The notes under the pieces were generated by a model. The model worked only from the letters and a program-made list of their open reading frames with translations, was not told where the DNA came from and searched no databases. Below, piece by piece: positions 17,979 to 26,093 of a stretch of DNA of 44,291 nt; within the stretch, counting starts at the first letter, position 1, and the number at the start of each line of letters is the position of its first letter. This stretch comes from Candidatus Lernaella stagnicola (GTDB lineage Bacteria; Lernaellota; Lernaellaia; Lernaellales; Lernaellaceae), in assembly GCA_030765525.1 (NCBI GenBank), contig JAVCCK010000039.1:1-44291 (forward strand), written 5' to 3'. The translations under genes were made by a program, and so were the position numbers.

Positions 17979-19985
17979 CTAGATTTTCAACGCGGTTAAG
18001 AAGCCCTCGTGCACGGCTTCGGCCACCTTGCGTGGTTTCTTGGCATCGCCGATCAGCACAACGTCCAAACCGGCGGTTTCGAGTTCCTTGGCTAGGTCGT
18101 CACGTTGCAAGTACCCGACGGCGACCACGACGGTACCGCAAGCCAGCGTTTGCTCGACGCCATCCGGCGTTTTGATGCTCACGCCTTGCTCGTCGATCGC
18201 GGTGACTTCACTGTTGGTGTGCAGTTCGACGCTCATGTTCCGCAACTCCTGCAGCACCGTCCAGCGCGTGGTTTTGCCCATATCCTGCGCGATCTTCGGC
18301 AGCAGGTCGCAAACATAGATTTTGCGGCGCGGTTTGGTGAGCAGGTCGCGCACGGTCTCAAGTGATTCGGCCTCGTTGGCGATTAGAAAAGCCGCGACTT
18401 CCGGATCGATCGTGTCGCGGTGGGCGATTTGCAGAGCTGTCTCCGCACCTACCGCGCCGCCGCCGACCACAACGACGTCGCCTTGGAGAATCGCTTTACC
18501 GGCCAACACCTGCTCGGCGAGCACGACGTTGGGATGGGTCGCGCGTTTGACGATGCCCGGAATGATGGGCTCGGCACCGGCGGCGACGATGACAATGTCA
18601 GGCTCCTCGGCTTGGACCTTCTCCAACGTCGCCTCGACGCCCAGCCAGAGCTCGATGTCGTAGTTGTCGAGTTCGTTTTCCATGTACTGCACATAGCGGA
18701 AGAAATCATGGCGGCCCGGTGACGCCGCGGCGTACCACAACGCGCCGCCGATGACGTCGCTCTTTTCCATCACGGTTACCTGATGGCCGCGCATTGCCGC
18801 CACCCGCGCCGCTTCGATGCCGGCCGGTCCCGCGCCGACCACGACGACACGCTTGGGCGTCTCGGCCTTACCGATCAGGCGTTCGGCTTCGTAACCGGCT
18901 TGGGCGTTGAGCACGCACTGCACCGGCGCGCCGCCGAAGACGTGATCGAAGCACCCCTGGTTGCAGGCAATGCACGGGCGCACATCGTCCACCGTCCCGG
19001 CTTTTACTTTCATCGGCAGTTCCGGATCGGCGATCAACGGCCGCCCCATGGCGATCATGTCGGCATCGCCGTTGGCCAGCACCTGCGCGGCCAGCATCGG
19101 GTCGCCCAGGCGGTTGCTGGCGATCACCGGCACATTCACTGCTCGCTTGATGCCCGCGGCGAGGTAGGTGTAGGCGCCTTCGGGCACGCCCATGGTGATT
19201 TGCGGCACGCGGCTTTCGTGCCAGCCGCCGGTCACGTTGACCGCGTCCACGCCCGCTTCGACGAAGATCTGCGTCGCCAGGGCGGACTCGCGATTCGTAT
19301 GCCCACCGGGCACGAAATCATGACCGGCAACGCGAATCAGCACGGCGACATCGTCACCCACGGCCTCGCGTACACGACGAATGACTTCGACGCCGAAACG
19401 CGCGCGGTTTTCCAGGGGTCCGCCGTATTCGTCGGTGCGTTGGTTGGACGCCGGCGACAAGAATTGCGAGACGAGATACCCGGCGCTGCCCACGATTTCC
19501 ACCGCATGGAACCCGGCCTTGGCGGCTCGCGCGGCGGCGTCGGCGAACGCTTGCTGAACGGTTTCGATATCTTCCTTGGTCATCTCGCGGGGTATTTCGC
19601 GGTTGTATCGCGAGGCCAGCGCCGAAGGCGCGATAGGCTGCTCTTGCGTATACCACGAGAACGAGTAACGCCCGGCGTGGTAGAGCTGCACGCCCAGTTT
19701 GGTGTCGACGTCTTTGCCCACCTCTTTCACGAAGCGTTCGAGCCCCGGCAGGAAGCGGTCATCGTAAAGGCCGATCAGAAAGGGGCCGCCGCCGATATTG
19801 TCGATCGAGCAGCCGCCGATAATGATCATCCCGGCACCGCCGACGGCACGCGCCCGGTAGAAGTTGACAAGTTGGTCCGAGACTTCTCCGCCCATCGTGT
19901 AATTGAGGTGCATGGCCGGCATTAAAATCCGATTGGGTACGTGAATCGGTCCCATGTCGATCGGTTCCATGAGCAGGTGAAGCAT
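17979..19985 (-). CDS. FadH-like NADH:flavin oxidoreductase (2,4-dienoyl-CoA reductase family)
   Basis: 668 residues with the three-part layout of 2,4-dienoyl-CoA reductase and trimethylamine dehydrogenase: an OYE-type FMN TIM barrel (1-about 350, with GVQLYHAGRY and the Tyr/SAGYLVSQFLSP region), a 4Fe-4S motif CIACNQGCFDHVFGGAPVQC at about 345-364, and FAD/NAD(P) halves with VVVGAGPAGIEAA and VVVGGGAVGAETA. E. coli FadH is 672 residues. The family also includes enoate and bile-acid reductases; the substrate is not clear from sequence. It starts nine bases after the deacetylase gene, with GGGAG before the ATG. Confidence 0.92.
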   Translation of the reverse strand: MLHLLMEPIDMGPIHVPNRILMPAMHLNYTMGGEVSDQLVNFYRARAVGGAGMIIIGGCSIDNIGGGPFLIGLYDDRFLPGLERFVKEVGKDVDTKLGVQLYHAGRYSFSWYTQEQPIAPSALASRYNREIPREMTKEDIETVQQAFADAAARAAKAGFHAVEIVGSAGYLVSQFLSPASNQRTDEYGGPLENRARFGVEVIRRVREAVGDDVAVLIRVAGHDFVPGGHTNRESALATQIFVEAGVDAVNVTGGWHESRVPQITMGVPEGAYTYLAAGIKRAVNVPVIASNRLGDPMLAAQVLANGDADMIAMGRPLIADPELPMKVKAGTVDDVRPCIACNQGCFDHVFGGAPVQCVLNAQAGYEAERLIGKAETPKRVVVVGAGPAGIEAARVAAMRGHQVTVMEKSDVIGGALWYAAASPGRHDFFRYVQYMENELDNYDIELWLGVEATLEKVQAEEPDIVIVAAGAEPIIPGIVKRATHPNVVLAEQVLAGKAILQGDVVVVGGGAVGAETALQIAHRDTIDPEVAAFLIANEAESLETVRDLLTKPRRKIYVCDLLPKIAQDMGKTTRWTVLQELRNMSVELHTNSEVTAIDEQGVSIKTPDGVEQTLACGTVVVAVGYLQRDDLAKELETAGLDVVLIGDAKKPRKVAEAVHEGFLTALKI

Positions 19986-19994
19986 CGGGTCTCC

Positions 19995-20867
19995 CTATGT
20001 CGCGTTGCCTACTTGTTTTTGTTGCAGCGTTTGAAGTTGGTCATATCCGATGCAGACAATGCCCTCGCTCTCAAGAAACGATGCGGTCTGCGGATCGGTG
20101 AAAAACCGCCAATCGAACTCGCGGTGCACGGCCGTCTCGCCGCACGCCGCGCTTAGTTCGTCGCCGGGACGCCCGGGGTGGATGAGTACCTCGGTGACGC
20201 CGGGCGAAAGTCGACGGAAGGTCTCTTTGTAGTACATCTCGCGGTCGTTAATCGGTACGTCGTAGCTGTCCCAGACGAGGCGGTCGGGCACGATCCAGCC
20301 CGCGGCGCGCAGTTGATCGCGACGCGGTGCGTACCCGATGCGCATGGTCAGGCCGAATTCGTGAGCCAGGGCCTTGGCGCTCTGAAAAAAGCGTTCGTCC
20401 CAATGGTAGCCGCCCATATGGGAGTCGACATGCGTGGGACGCAGCCCCAGGGCCAGGGCGCGTTCGATTTGAGCGCGGAATTCGGCGGCGATTTCATCGG
20501 GGTCAGCGTGGTCGAAGAGGACGTGTTCACTATGGTGGAAGTAGCCTTCCTCATCCAGCAGCGAGGTGACCTTGTCGCGATCGGTAATCGGGCCCCAACG
20601 CAGGTTGTCCCACTCGCTGGTGACGGTCAGGTGAATGCCGTAATGGAACTCGGTTCGTTCGCGCAGCAAGTGAACCATCTCGATGAACCAAGGGGCCGGT
20701 ACCATGACGGTGGTGCTTTTGACCAAGCCCGCCTCCAGCACATCGAGCACAGCGGTATTGACCGCGTGACACATCCCCGCGTCGTCCGCGTTGAGAATCA
20801 ACAAGCGGGCGTTTTCATCGTGCCCCAGCAGTTGATTGAGCGGTGGGTACGCGGCCTGGTCGGCCAT
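19995..20867 (-). CDS. ChbG/YdjC-family carbohydrate deacetylase
   Basis: 290 residues. The family removes an acetyl group from N-acetylated sugars (E. coli ChbG acts on chitobiose and its 6-phosphate) using one divalent metal. Metal and catalytic residues are visible: the NADD pair at 28-29, YGIHLTVT (H79), THVDSHMGGYHW around 137-148, and VLIHPGRPGDE near the C-terminus. I use the ATG at 20867, which has AAGGTGAT about seven bases upstream; a GTG three codons earlier overlaps that ribosome site. It is first in the run leading to the FadH-like and tdh genes. No sugar transporter or glycosidase adjoins it. Confidence 0.9.
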   Translation of the reverse strand: MADQAAYPPLNQLLGHDENARLLILNADDAGMCHAVNTAVLDVLEAGLVKSTTVMVPAPWFIEMVHLLRERTEFHYGIHLTVTSEWDNLRWGPITDRDKVTSLLDEEGYFHHSEHVLFDHADPDEIAAEFRAQIERALALGLRPTHVDSHMGGYHWDERFFQSAKALAHEFGLTMRIGYAPRRDQLRAAGWIVPDRLVWDSYDVPINDREMYYKETFRRLSPGVTEVLIHPGRPGDELSAACGETAVHREFDWRFFTDPQTASFLESEGIVCIGYDQLQTLQQKQVGNAT

Positions 20868-20907
20868 CCAAATCACCTTTCAGAAAAAACCATAAACGGT
20901 GGCATCC

Positions 20908-20936
20908 GTTCTATCAGCCTGGTGGACGGCGGGCAA
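20908..20936 (-). promoter_or_regulatory. Possible promoter of the deacetylase-led run
   Basis: On the minus strand TTGCCC (20936-20931) and TAGAAC (20913-20908) are 17 bases apart, about 40 bases before the start codon. Moderate match to consensus. Confidence 0.35.
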
Positions 20937-21136
20937 GAGGGAGCCTCAGATTTTCGGCGTCGAAAGCCGGAAATCCGGGGATATGAGAGATGGCGCGAGG
21001 CCCGGCGAGAGCCGTCGGCTGCCGGAGCTTTTCTGCCTATTTTCTGCGATGTTGTGGCTTGTCCTCGGCCGGGGCCTGGGCAAACGGCACGGAATTTGCC
21101 ATAACCTTGCCGCAGGAATTACTACAAAGGTGAGCG

Positions 21137-22525
21137 ATGATGTTGCACCGATTTGTGTTCTTCTTTCTATTGGTTTTCAGTTTAGCTTTTTCGATCGCCT
21201 GCGGCGACATGCCCGAGGCTATTCCCGCGCCCCACGCCATCGCGACGGTCCAGCCCTACGGCGACGGTGGCAAAACCTTCCTATTCGCCACCAACCGGTA
21301 CACCGACCAGGTGTATCGCGTCGACTTATCCAACTTCGACGTGCGGGAAGTGAAGGTCGGCAACAAGCCGCGCAACATCACCGCCAGCCCCGACGGCAGG
21401 CAAGTCGCGGTGGCCAGCGAGAAAGACAAGAGCATCACGCTCATCGACACGCTCTCGCTGCACGCCCGCCGCGTGCACACCGGGCGGGAGCCGCGCGACG
21501 TACGCTATTCGCCCGACGGGCAATGGATCGCCGTGGCCAACTACAAAAACGAGAGCGTCAGCCTTATCGGGTCGCAGAGCGGCGAGCACTACGTGGTCTG
21601 GGTGGGCGGCGGTCCGGCCAGCGTGGCTTTCGACGAAACCTCGCGCATTGTTGCCGTGGCATGTTTCTACGAAGAGAGCATCAAGGTAATCGGCGTGGCG
21701 TCGAAACAGATCGTAGCCCAGTGGAACATGTACGAAATCCCCGGGCTGGACGTCTTCAGCGAACCGCAAGCCGTAGCCTTCGGCCCGGCGGGAACCCCGG
21801 CAGGGCGTACTCTTTTCGTGGGCATGCGCACCGATTCCTACGTCACCAGCGACGCTTATGCCGACTCGATTGCCACGATACCGTTGTGGGTGGCCGACGA
21901 CGAACTCGAAATTGGCCACGCCCGAGGCATTCGGGCCGGGCCTAATCCGCGCGGCTTTTCCTTCGATCACGACGGCGGGCGGGTCATTGTCATCAACAAG
22001 TCCCTCACCGAGGGTGACGAATCCGGCTACGACGTGGATACCCTCAGTGTATTGATCCGGGACACCGGCGAAACCGAACCGCCGCCCATCAGCGGGCCGG
22101 GCAAGGCGCCGACCTTCCCGGTTGAAGTAGGCCGTCCGAGTCTGGCCGATTACGAACCGCCGCCCGACCAACTGGAGAGAATCCGCGGCAAGCCGCGATC
22201 GGCCCTGCTGGAATCGGCTTGGCGGGAGTTGTCGCGCTTGGTCATGGAGCGCAACCCGACGGCCGTGGCAATGCACCCGGAAAAAGACCGCATCGCTGTC
22301 GCCTGTCGTAACGGCGATACGGTCATCGTGGTCGACCTGGATTCGTTGCAGATGTCCATGTTCGCCACCGAGGAACGACCCTACGCGTTGTCGTTCGACC
22401 CCACCGGGCAATACGTGATCGTCGCGCACGAAACGCCACTGATGCCCTTGTCGATCATCGACACGTACGACGGCGACGTGCGCGTTTTGTTTGACAGCCT
22501 GTCCATGCGGGATTGGGTGGAGTAG
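21137..22525 (+). CDS. Beta-propeller (YncE-like) lipoprotein
   Basis: 462 residues. Signal peptide ends in the lipobox SIAC (C22), so it is a lipoprotein. The mature protein has repeats of the YncE/SMP-30-like propeller type: KPRNITASPDGRQVAVAS, EPRDVRYSPDGQWIAVAN, GPASVAFDETSRIVAVAC, NPTAVAMHPEKDRIAVAC, and RPYALSFDPTGQYVIVAH, with IxLIDT-type strands between. A less regular insert lies at about 200-340. Such propellers bind ligands or partners; no catalytic motif is evident. The ribosome site AAAGGTGA precedes ATGATG. The gene is followed six bases later by a beta-barrel gene, so a shared envelope role is likely. Confidence 0.85.
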   Translation: MMLHRFVFFFLLVFSLAFSIACGDMPEAIPAPHAIATVQPYGDGGKTFLFATNRYTDQVYRVDLSNFDVREVKVGNKPRNITASPDGRQVAVASEKDKSITLIDTLSLHARRVHTGREPRDVRYSPDGQWIAVANYKNESVSLIGSQSGEHYVVWVGGGPASVAFDETSRIVAVACFYEESIKVIGVASKQIVAQWNMYEIPGLDVFSEPQAVAFGPAGTPAGRTLFVGMRTDSYVTSDAYADSIATIPLWVADDELEIGHARGIRAGPNPRGFSFDHDGGRVIVINKSLTEGDESGYDVDTLSVLIRDTGETEPPPISGPGKAPTFPVEVGRPSLADYEPPPDQLERIRGKPRSALLESAWRELSRLVMERNPTAVAMHPEKDRIAVACRNGDTVIVVDLDSLQMSMFATEERPYALSFDPTGQYVIVAHETPLMPLSIIDTYDGDVRVLFDSLSMRDWVE

Positions 22526-22531
22526 GAGGCG

Positions 22532-23152
22532 ATGATGAAGAAACTAACGTTTGCGATTTGCCTGCTTTGCCTCATGGCCGGTACCGCCAACGCCTACGAT
22601 TGGGCGCTGCAATTCGGAGCCCGCGGGGGATGGCTGGCGCCCACCGGAGACGAGTGGAACGAGCTGTATCACGACGAGACGCAAGGCTTCGCCGGCGGGT
22701 ATATCGACGTGGAGTTGTTCCACGGCTTGGGGCCCTATCTGGCGGGCGGCGCGGTGTGGGCGGAAAGCGCCTGGTACGAAGACATCGACGTGGAGTTCTA
22801 TACGCAGGACATTTCGCTCGGGCTCAACGGTCGCTGGTTCGTCACGCCGTGGCTGGCGCCGAATGTGCGGGCGGGCGTTCTCGCGTTCCGCGCCATGGAG
22901 GAGATTCGCGACGACTTCGTGAAAATCAACATGGAGCACGAGGGTATCGGCTTTGAAGTGGGCGCGGGACTGTTGTTCTACCCGTTTGCACCCTTTAAGA
23001 ATTGGGCGAGCGGTTTCGCGTTCGGATTCGAGGGCCTGTACCAGCATCGGCCGCTGGAGGGCATGGGCAATTTGCAGGACGCGTCGGGAATCGGCGGCGC
23101 ATTCGTGCTCGGCTATCGGTGGGATTTCCATCCATCGGAATCGGCGCAATGA
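22532..23152 (+). CDS. Outer-membrane beta-barrel protein
   Basis: 206 residues with a cleavable signal peptide (AGTANA-YDW). The mature part alternates hydrophobic and polar residues in short Gly/aromatic strands (WALQFGARGGWLAP, GFAFGFEGLYQHRP, IGGAFVLGYRWDF), consistent with an 8-stranded OmpA/OmpW-sized barrel. AGGAGG precedes the ATG, seven bases after the propeller lipoprotein stop. No family-specific motif was recognised. A hairpin terminator follows at 23215-23242. Confidence 0.75.
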   Translation: MMKKLTFAICLLCLMAGTANAYDWALQFGARGGWLAPTGDEWNELYHDETQGFAGGYIDVELFHGLGPYLAGGAVWAESAWYEDIDVEFYTQDISLGLNGRWFVTPWLAPNVRAGVLAFRAMEEIRDDFVKINMEHEGIGFEVGAGLLFYPFAPFKNWASGFAFGFEGLYQHRPLEGMGNLQDASGIGGAFVLGYRWDFHPSESAQ

Positions 23153-23214
23153 CGACGGGTGAATCCCGTTTCGACGGGTTTACATAAAAGGAACCGTTCC
23201 AACTCGCATTCGGG

Positions 23215-23246
23215 AAGGGCCCGTGCGCAACACGGGTCCTTTCCAC
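23215..23246 (+). terminator. Terminator after the propeller/barrel operon
   Basis: Stem AAGGGCCCGTG (23215-23225) pairs with CACGGGTCCTT (23231-23241, one G-T pair) around a 5-base loop, followed by a short T-rich tail. A smaller hairpin CCCGT-ttcg-ACGGG-TTT at 23165-23181 precedes it. Confidence 0.75.
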
Positions 23247-23327
23247 TTTTATCCGCAGTGGATATTCGACATCCATCCCGCATTCGCACGGGCGTTGTCG
23301 GATCGGTCGATGGCGAGCGTTCGGCGC

Positions 23328-23546
23328 TTAGAACACCGCGTAGATAAAGGGCAGCACCGCGCTGCCTTCGGTGAAGAAGATGAACAAGCTCATCAACAAA
23401 ATCACCAGCACGATGGGCGTGATCCACCAGAGCTTGTAATCGCGCAAAAAGATGAAAAATTCTTTAACGATGCCGGGCGGTTTTTCCGGCAGTCCGTATT
23501 TTTCTTCGCCCAGCGGTTCATTGTTTTTGTTTAGATCGTCAGCCAT
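23328..23546 (-). CDS. DUF5989-family small membrane protein
   Basis: 72 residues from an ATG at 23546 with GGGAG six bases upstream. The pattern is a polar N-terminus, then FLRDYKLWWITPIVLVILLMSLFIFFTEGSAVLPFIYAVF: one amphipathic lead, one TM helix and a terminal hydrophobic stretch ending in FIY. This is the DUF5989 layout. In other genomes it usually sits beside a carbamoyltransferase and an SxtJ-type membrane protein; neither is here. Function unknown. Confidence 0.8.
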   Translation of the reverse strand: MADDLNKNNEPLGEEKYGLPEKPPGIVKEFFIFLRDYKLWWITPIVLVILLMSLFIFFTEGSAVLPFIYAVF

Positions 23547-23640
23547 ATCGGCTCCCTGCCCCACGGGCGATTGAGTTCCGTATGCGAATTTATAGCAAAG
23601 CGGCGGTCGCTTGCCAATACAAGATCACTCGCGGTCGTTT

Positions 23641-25038
23641 TCAAAAAAGTACCACGCGTTCCAGGTTCGCCAGATCCAGACTCTCACGCAGGTGACGCGG
23701 CCGCGCTTCGACAATGTAGTCGTTCGCCACAATTTCATGACGGCATTCCACGCAACGATCCTCGCGAATCGGCGGGCGATCGAGACCGCCGTAAGGGCAA
23801 GCCCGCAAGCAGGCACCGCAACCGTCGCAGGATGTTTTAACCGGTAAGCTGGCGTGCGTCGGTTCCAGGGCGTCGTGAGGACAAGCGGCGATGCATTCAG
23901 TATTGCAGAAGCCGAAAACACAACGGTCGGTGAATTGCACACACTCCGGACAAGCCAGCGACGCCAAGGGATCGATGCGGGGCGGCTGGGCCGGGAAGTG
24001 ACTCGTCAACTCTGTTTCGTCGTTGCTGTCCCAGAAATCGATGCGCATGAAATCGCGGGGGATCTGCAACACGATTGTCGATCGCCCCACCGTCGAGGGG
24101 GGCAGCGACACGGATTCATCGGTGGCGGTCAGCGGCACTCCTTCGCACATGAACGCGCCGGAAAAGCCGCGCAGAGCCATGCGATCGTGACGCGGATGTT
24201 TCTTGGCGACCCAGTGGTCCCGCCCTACCCGGCGCAGGGGCATGGGTTTGGTCATTGTCGCCGCCGCGATGCCGCCGAATTGATCGACTAAATCGCGTCC
24301 GGACCACAACGCCCGCGCTAACGGTCCGGCGGTGAGTCCGCCGCTCGGCCAAAGCGGCCGGTACATGACGCGGCGGTTTTGATAGCCGGTGAACAGCGCT
24401 TCGAAATCCTCCGGCGACCATTCGTGAAGGACGACACCCTGCTCGACTTCCTCTTTGCCGCCGATGCGCGCCACGAACGGTAGGATACCCAGTTTGAGCA
24501 GCCACCGCCGCCAACCGTACACGTGCTCCACTTTGGGGGCTCGCCAAATCGGCCATTGCAATCGCCGTCGTATCGGTGTGTCGGCCACGACGAGCGTGCC
24601 GTCCTCGGCCAAGACACGGCCGGCTTCAGCCAGCAAGGTAGTCGGGTCGGCAAAATGGGCAAGCGTGCCCCAAAGGATGACGGTGCCGAACGAGGCCTGC
24701 TGAAACGGCAGGCGCTCGGCGTCGGCGGCCACTAAAGGCGTGGGCGCATCCATACCCAAGACGCGGGCGACGATTGTGGAAGCCTGCAATGAGCGACGGG
24801 ACAAATCGAGACTCACGGTCGTCAGCCCGAAATCGTTTTCCAGGATCATGGAGTTGAGGCCGAACTCCGCGCCGATCTCCAGCACCGGCGGTTTCAAGCG
24901 TCCGGCTAATGCGAGCGGAGTAAAAAAGGCGCGCCGTTCGGGCAGCAGAAGGCGCAAGCGTTCAGCGGCCTGGCCCGCGTTCCAGTAATGGTCTCGGCGG
25001 TAGGCGATTTCAGCGCGTTTGGCTTCCGCGAGTTGCAT
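23641..25038 (-). CDS. SAM methyltransferase fused to a 2x[4Fe-4S] ferredoxin domain
   Basis: 465 residues. Residues about 20-220 are a class I SAM-dependent methyltransferase: motif I LEIGAEFGLNS (53-63), acidic residue in VSLDLS, ADAERLPF and the post-motif ILWGTLAHFADPTTLLAEAGRVL. Residues about 220-360 have no domain I recognise. The C-terminus holds twelve cysteines between 363 and 432: CPEC (363, 366); a first cluster C373, C378, C382, C386-P with altered spacing; a canonical CxxCxxCxxxCP (404, 407, 410, 414); and a final CVEC (429, 432). This suggests two 4Fe-4S clusters plus a possible extra metal site. GGGAGGG precedes the ATG. Function is unknown; the fusion implies electron transfer coupled to a methylated substrate, or a sensor role (inference). 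Confidence 0.82.
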   Translation of the reverse strand: MQLAEAKRAEIAYRRDHYWNAGQAAERLRLLLPERRAFFTPLALAGRLKPPVLEIGAEFGLNSMILENDFGLTTVSLDLSRRSLQASTIVARVLGMDAPTPLVAADAERLPFQQASFGTVILWGTLAHFADPTTLLAEAGRVLAEDGTLVVADTPIRRRLQWPIWRAPKVEHVYGWRRWLLKLGILPFVARIGGKEEVEQGVVLHEWSPEDFEALFTGYQNRRVMYRPLWPSGGLTAGPLARALWSGRDLVDQFGGIAAATMTKPMPLRRVGRDHWVAKKHPRHDRMALRGFSGAFMCEGVPLTATDESVSLPPSTVGRSTIVLQIPRDFMRIDFWDSNDETELTSHFPAQPPRIDPLASLACPECVQFTDRCVFGFCNTECIAACPHDALEPTHASLPVKTSCDGCGACLRACPYGGLDRPPIREDRCVECRHEIVANDYIVEARPRHLRESLDLANLERVVLF

Positions 25039-25133
25039 ATCCCTCCCGGTCCCGGTTTATCGTCCGACTGTTCTATCATACCGAAAAGTCGGTGATTCTT
25101 CATCTAAAAAAGGGTGTTTTCGTCGCGACCGTT

Positions 25134-25535
25134 TCAACAGTCTTCCGGGACAACAAATTCCAATTCGGTGTTGCCGAAGTAAAGGCGATCGCCTGATTTA
25201 AGCAGCCGCGACCCATGCAGCTTGCTGCTGTTGACGTGGGTGCCGTTGGCGCTGGCGAGGTCTTCGGCGATCACTCCCTGCACGGTGCGAACCAGCGCCA
25301 GGTGCTGAGCGGAGACGAAGGAATCCTCGACATGTATGTGGCAGGTCGGGTCGCGTCCGATGAGGGTGCGTGTCGCCAACAGCAGAACTTTCTTGTGCCG
25401 GTTCTTCCCGGTGATGAACAACAAATACGGGCAGGACGGCGGCTCGTCGCGCCGGTCGCGGGCTCGTTTTTTCAGCGCGTGTGTATCCACCTGGAGGGTC
25501 GTGTCGTCGAATTGTTTCGGCTTTTTTTCATTCAT
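25134..25535 (-). CDS. FHA-domain protein
   Basis: 133 residues. A disordered charged N-terminus (1-35), which contains Thr residues (DDTTLQVDTHALKKR) that could be phosphorylated, is followed by an FHA domain with the conserved TLIGRDPTCHIHVEDSFVSAQH and DLASANGTHVN signature, ending GDRLYFGNTELEF. FHA domains bind phosphothreonine peptides. Third gene of the HD-GYP/FHA/FHA operon: it starts three bases after the stop of the preceding FHA gene. The N-terminal Thr motif resembles intramolecular FHA ligands such as those of GarA (inference). No Ser/Thr kinase lies in the window. Confidence 0.9.
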   Translation of the reverse strand: MNEKKPKQFDDTTLQVDTHALKKRARDRRDEPPSCPYLLFITGKNRHKKVLLLATRTLIGRDPTCHIHVEDSFVSAQHLALVRTVQGVIAEDLASANGTHVNSSKLHGSRLLKSGDRLYFGNTELEFVVPEDC

Positions 25536-25538
25536 GGT

Positions 25539-26081
25539 TTACGTCACCGCGATGATAAGCAAACAAAGAAAAACCGCTAAGCCGGCCACCAGCGCGAAGC
25601 ATCCCTTTTTCGCCGTTGCCTTCTCCGGCTGTTCGGGGAAATCGGGTTCCCCCGACGGTTCCAACGGTGCCGGGGCGGCGAGGTCAACCGGCTCTTCTTC
25701 TTGCGGCTGTTGCTTCTCCAGAAGCTCGAAATCCTCGGCGACCAGGCTTCGCGTCGTATCGATTTGTTCGCGCGGCGGCGGCGCGGGGCCGTCACCGGAC
25801 CACGTGACCAGCAGCTTGTGACCGCCGATAACCAGCATGTCGCCGGGACGCAGTTCCGCGCTGCTCACGATGCGGTGACCGTTGCGCAGCACGCCGTTGG
25901 CGCTTGCGAAGTCTTCGACGTAAGCGGCGTCATCCACGAGAAACAAGCGGGCATGGCGGCGTGACACTTCGGGTTCGTCGAACCAGATTTGACAGTCCGG
26001 CGTGCGGCCGATGACCAGTTCCCCGACTAGAGGAAAATCGGCTTCGCCCGCCTCACCGTACCGGACCATTAATTTCCACAT
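25539..26081 (-). CDS. Tail-anchored FHA-domain protein
   Basis: 180 residues: N-terminal FHA domain (about 5-95, with LVIGRTPDCQIWFDEPEVSRRHARL and ASANGVLRNG), an acidic Pro-rich linker including DTTRSLVAEDFELLEKQQ (a possible Thr phosphosite), and a C-terminal TM helix CFALVAGLAVFLCLLIIAVT. It should sit on the inner membrane with the FHA domain in the cytoplasm. Ribosome site AAGG; it begins 12 bases after the HD-GYP gene. Likely recruits a phosphorylated partner to the membrane near the second-messenger enzyme (inference). Confidence 0.9.
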   Translation of the reverse strand: MWKLMVRYGEAGEADFPLVGELVIGRTPDCQIWFDEPEVSRRHARLFLVDDAAYVEDFASANGVLRNGHRIVSSAELRPGDMLVIGGHKLLVTWSGDGPAPPPREQIDTTRSLVAEDFELLEKQQPQEEEPVDLAAPAPLEPSGEPDFPEQPEKATAKKGCFALVAGLAVFLCLLIIAVT

Positions 26082-26093
26082 GGCAACCTTGTT

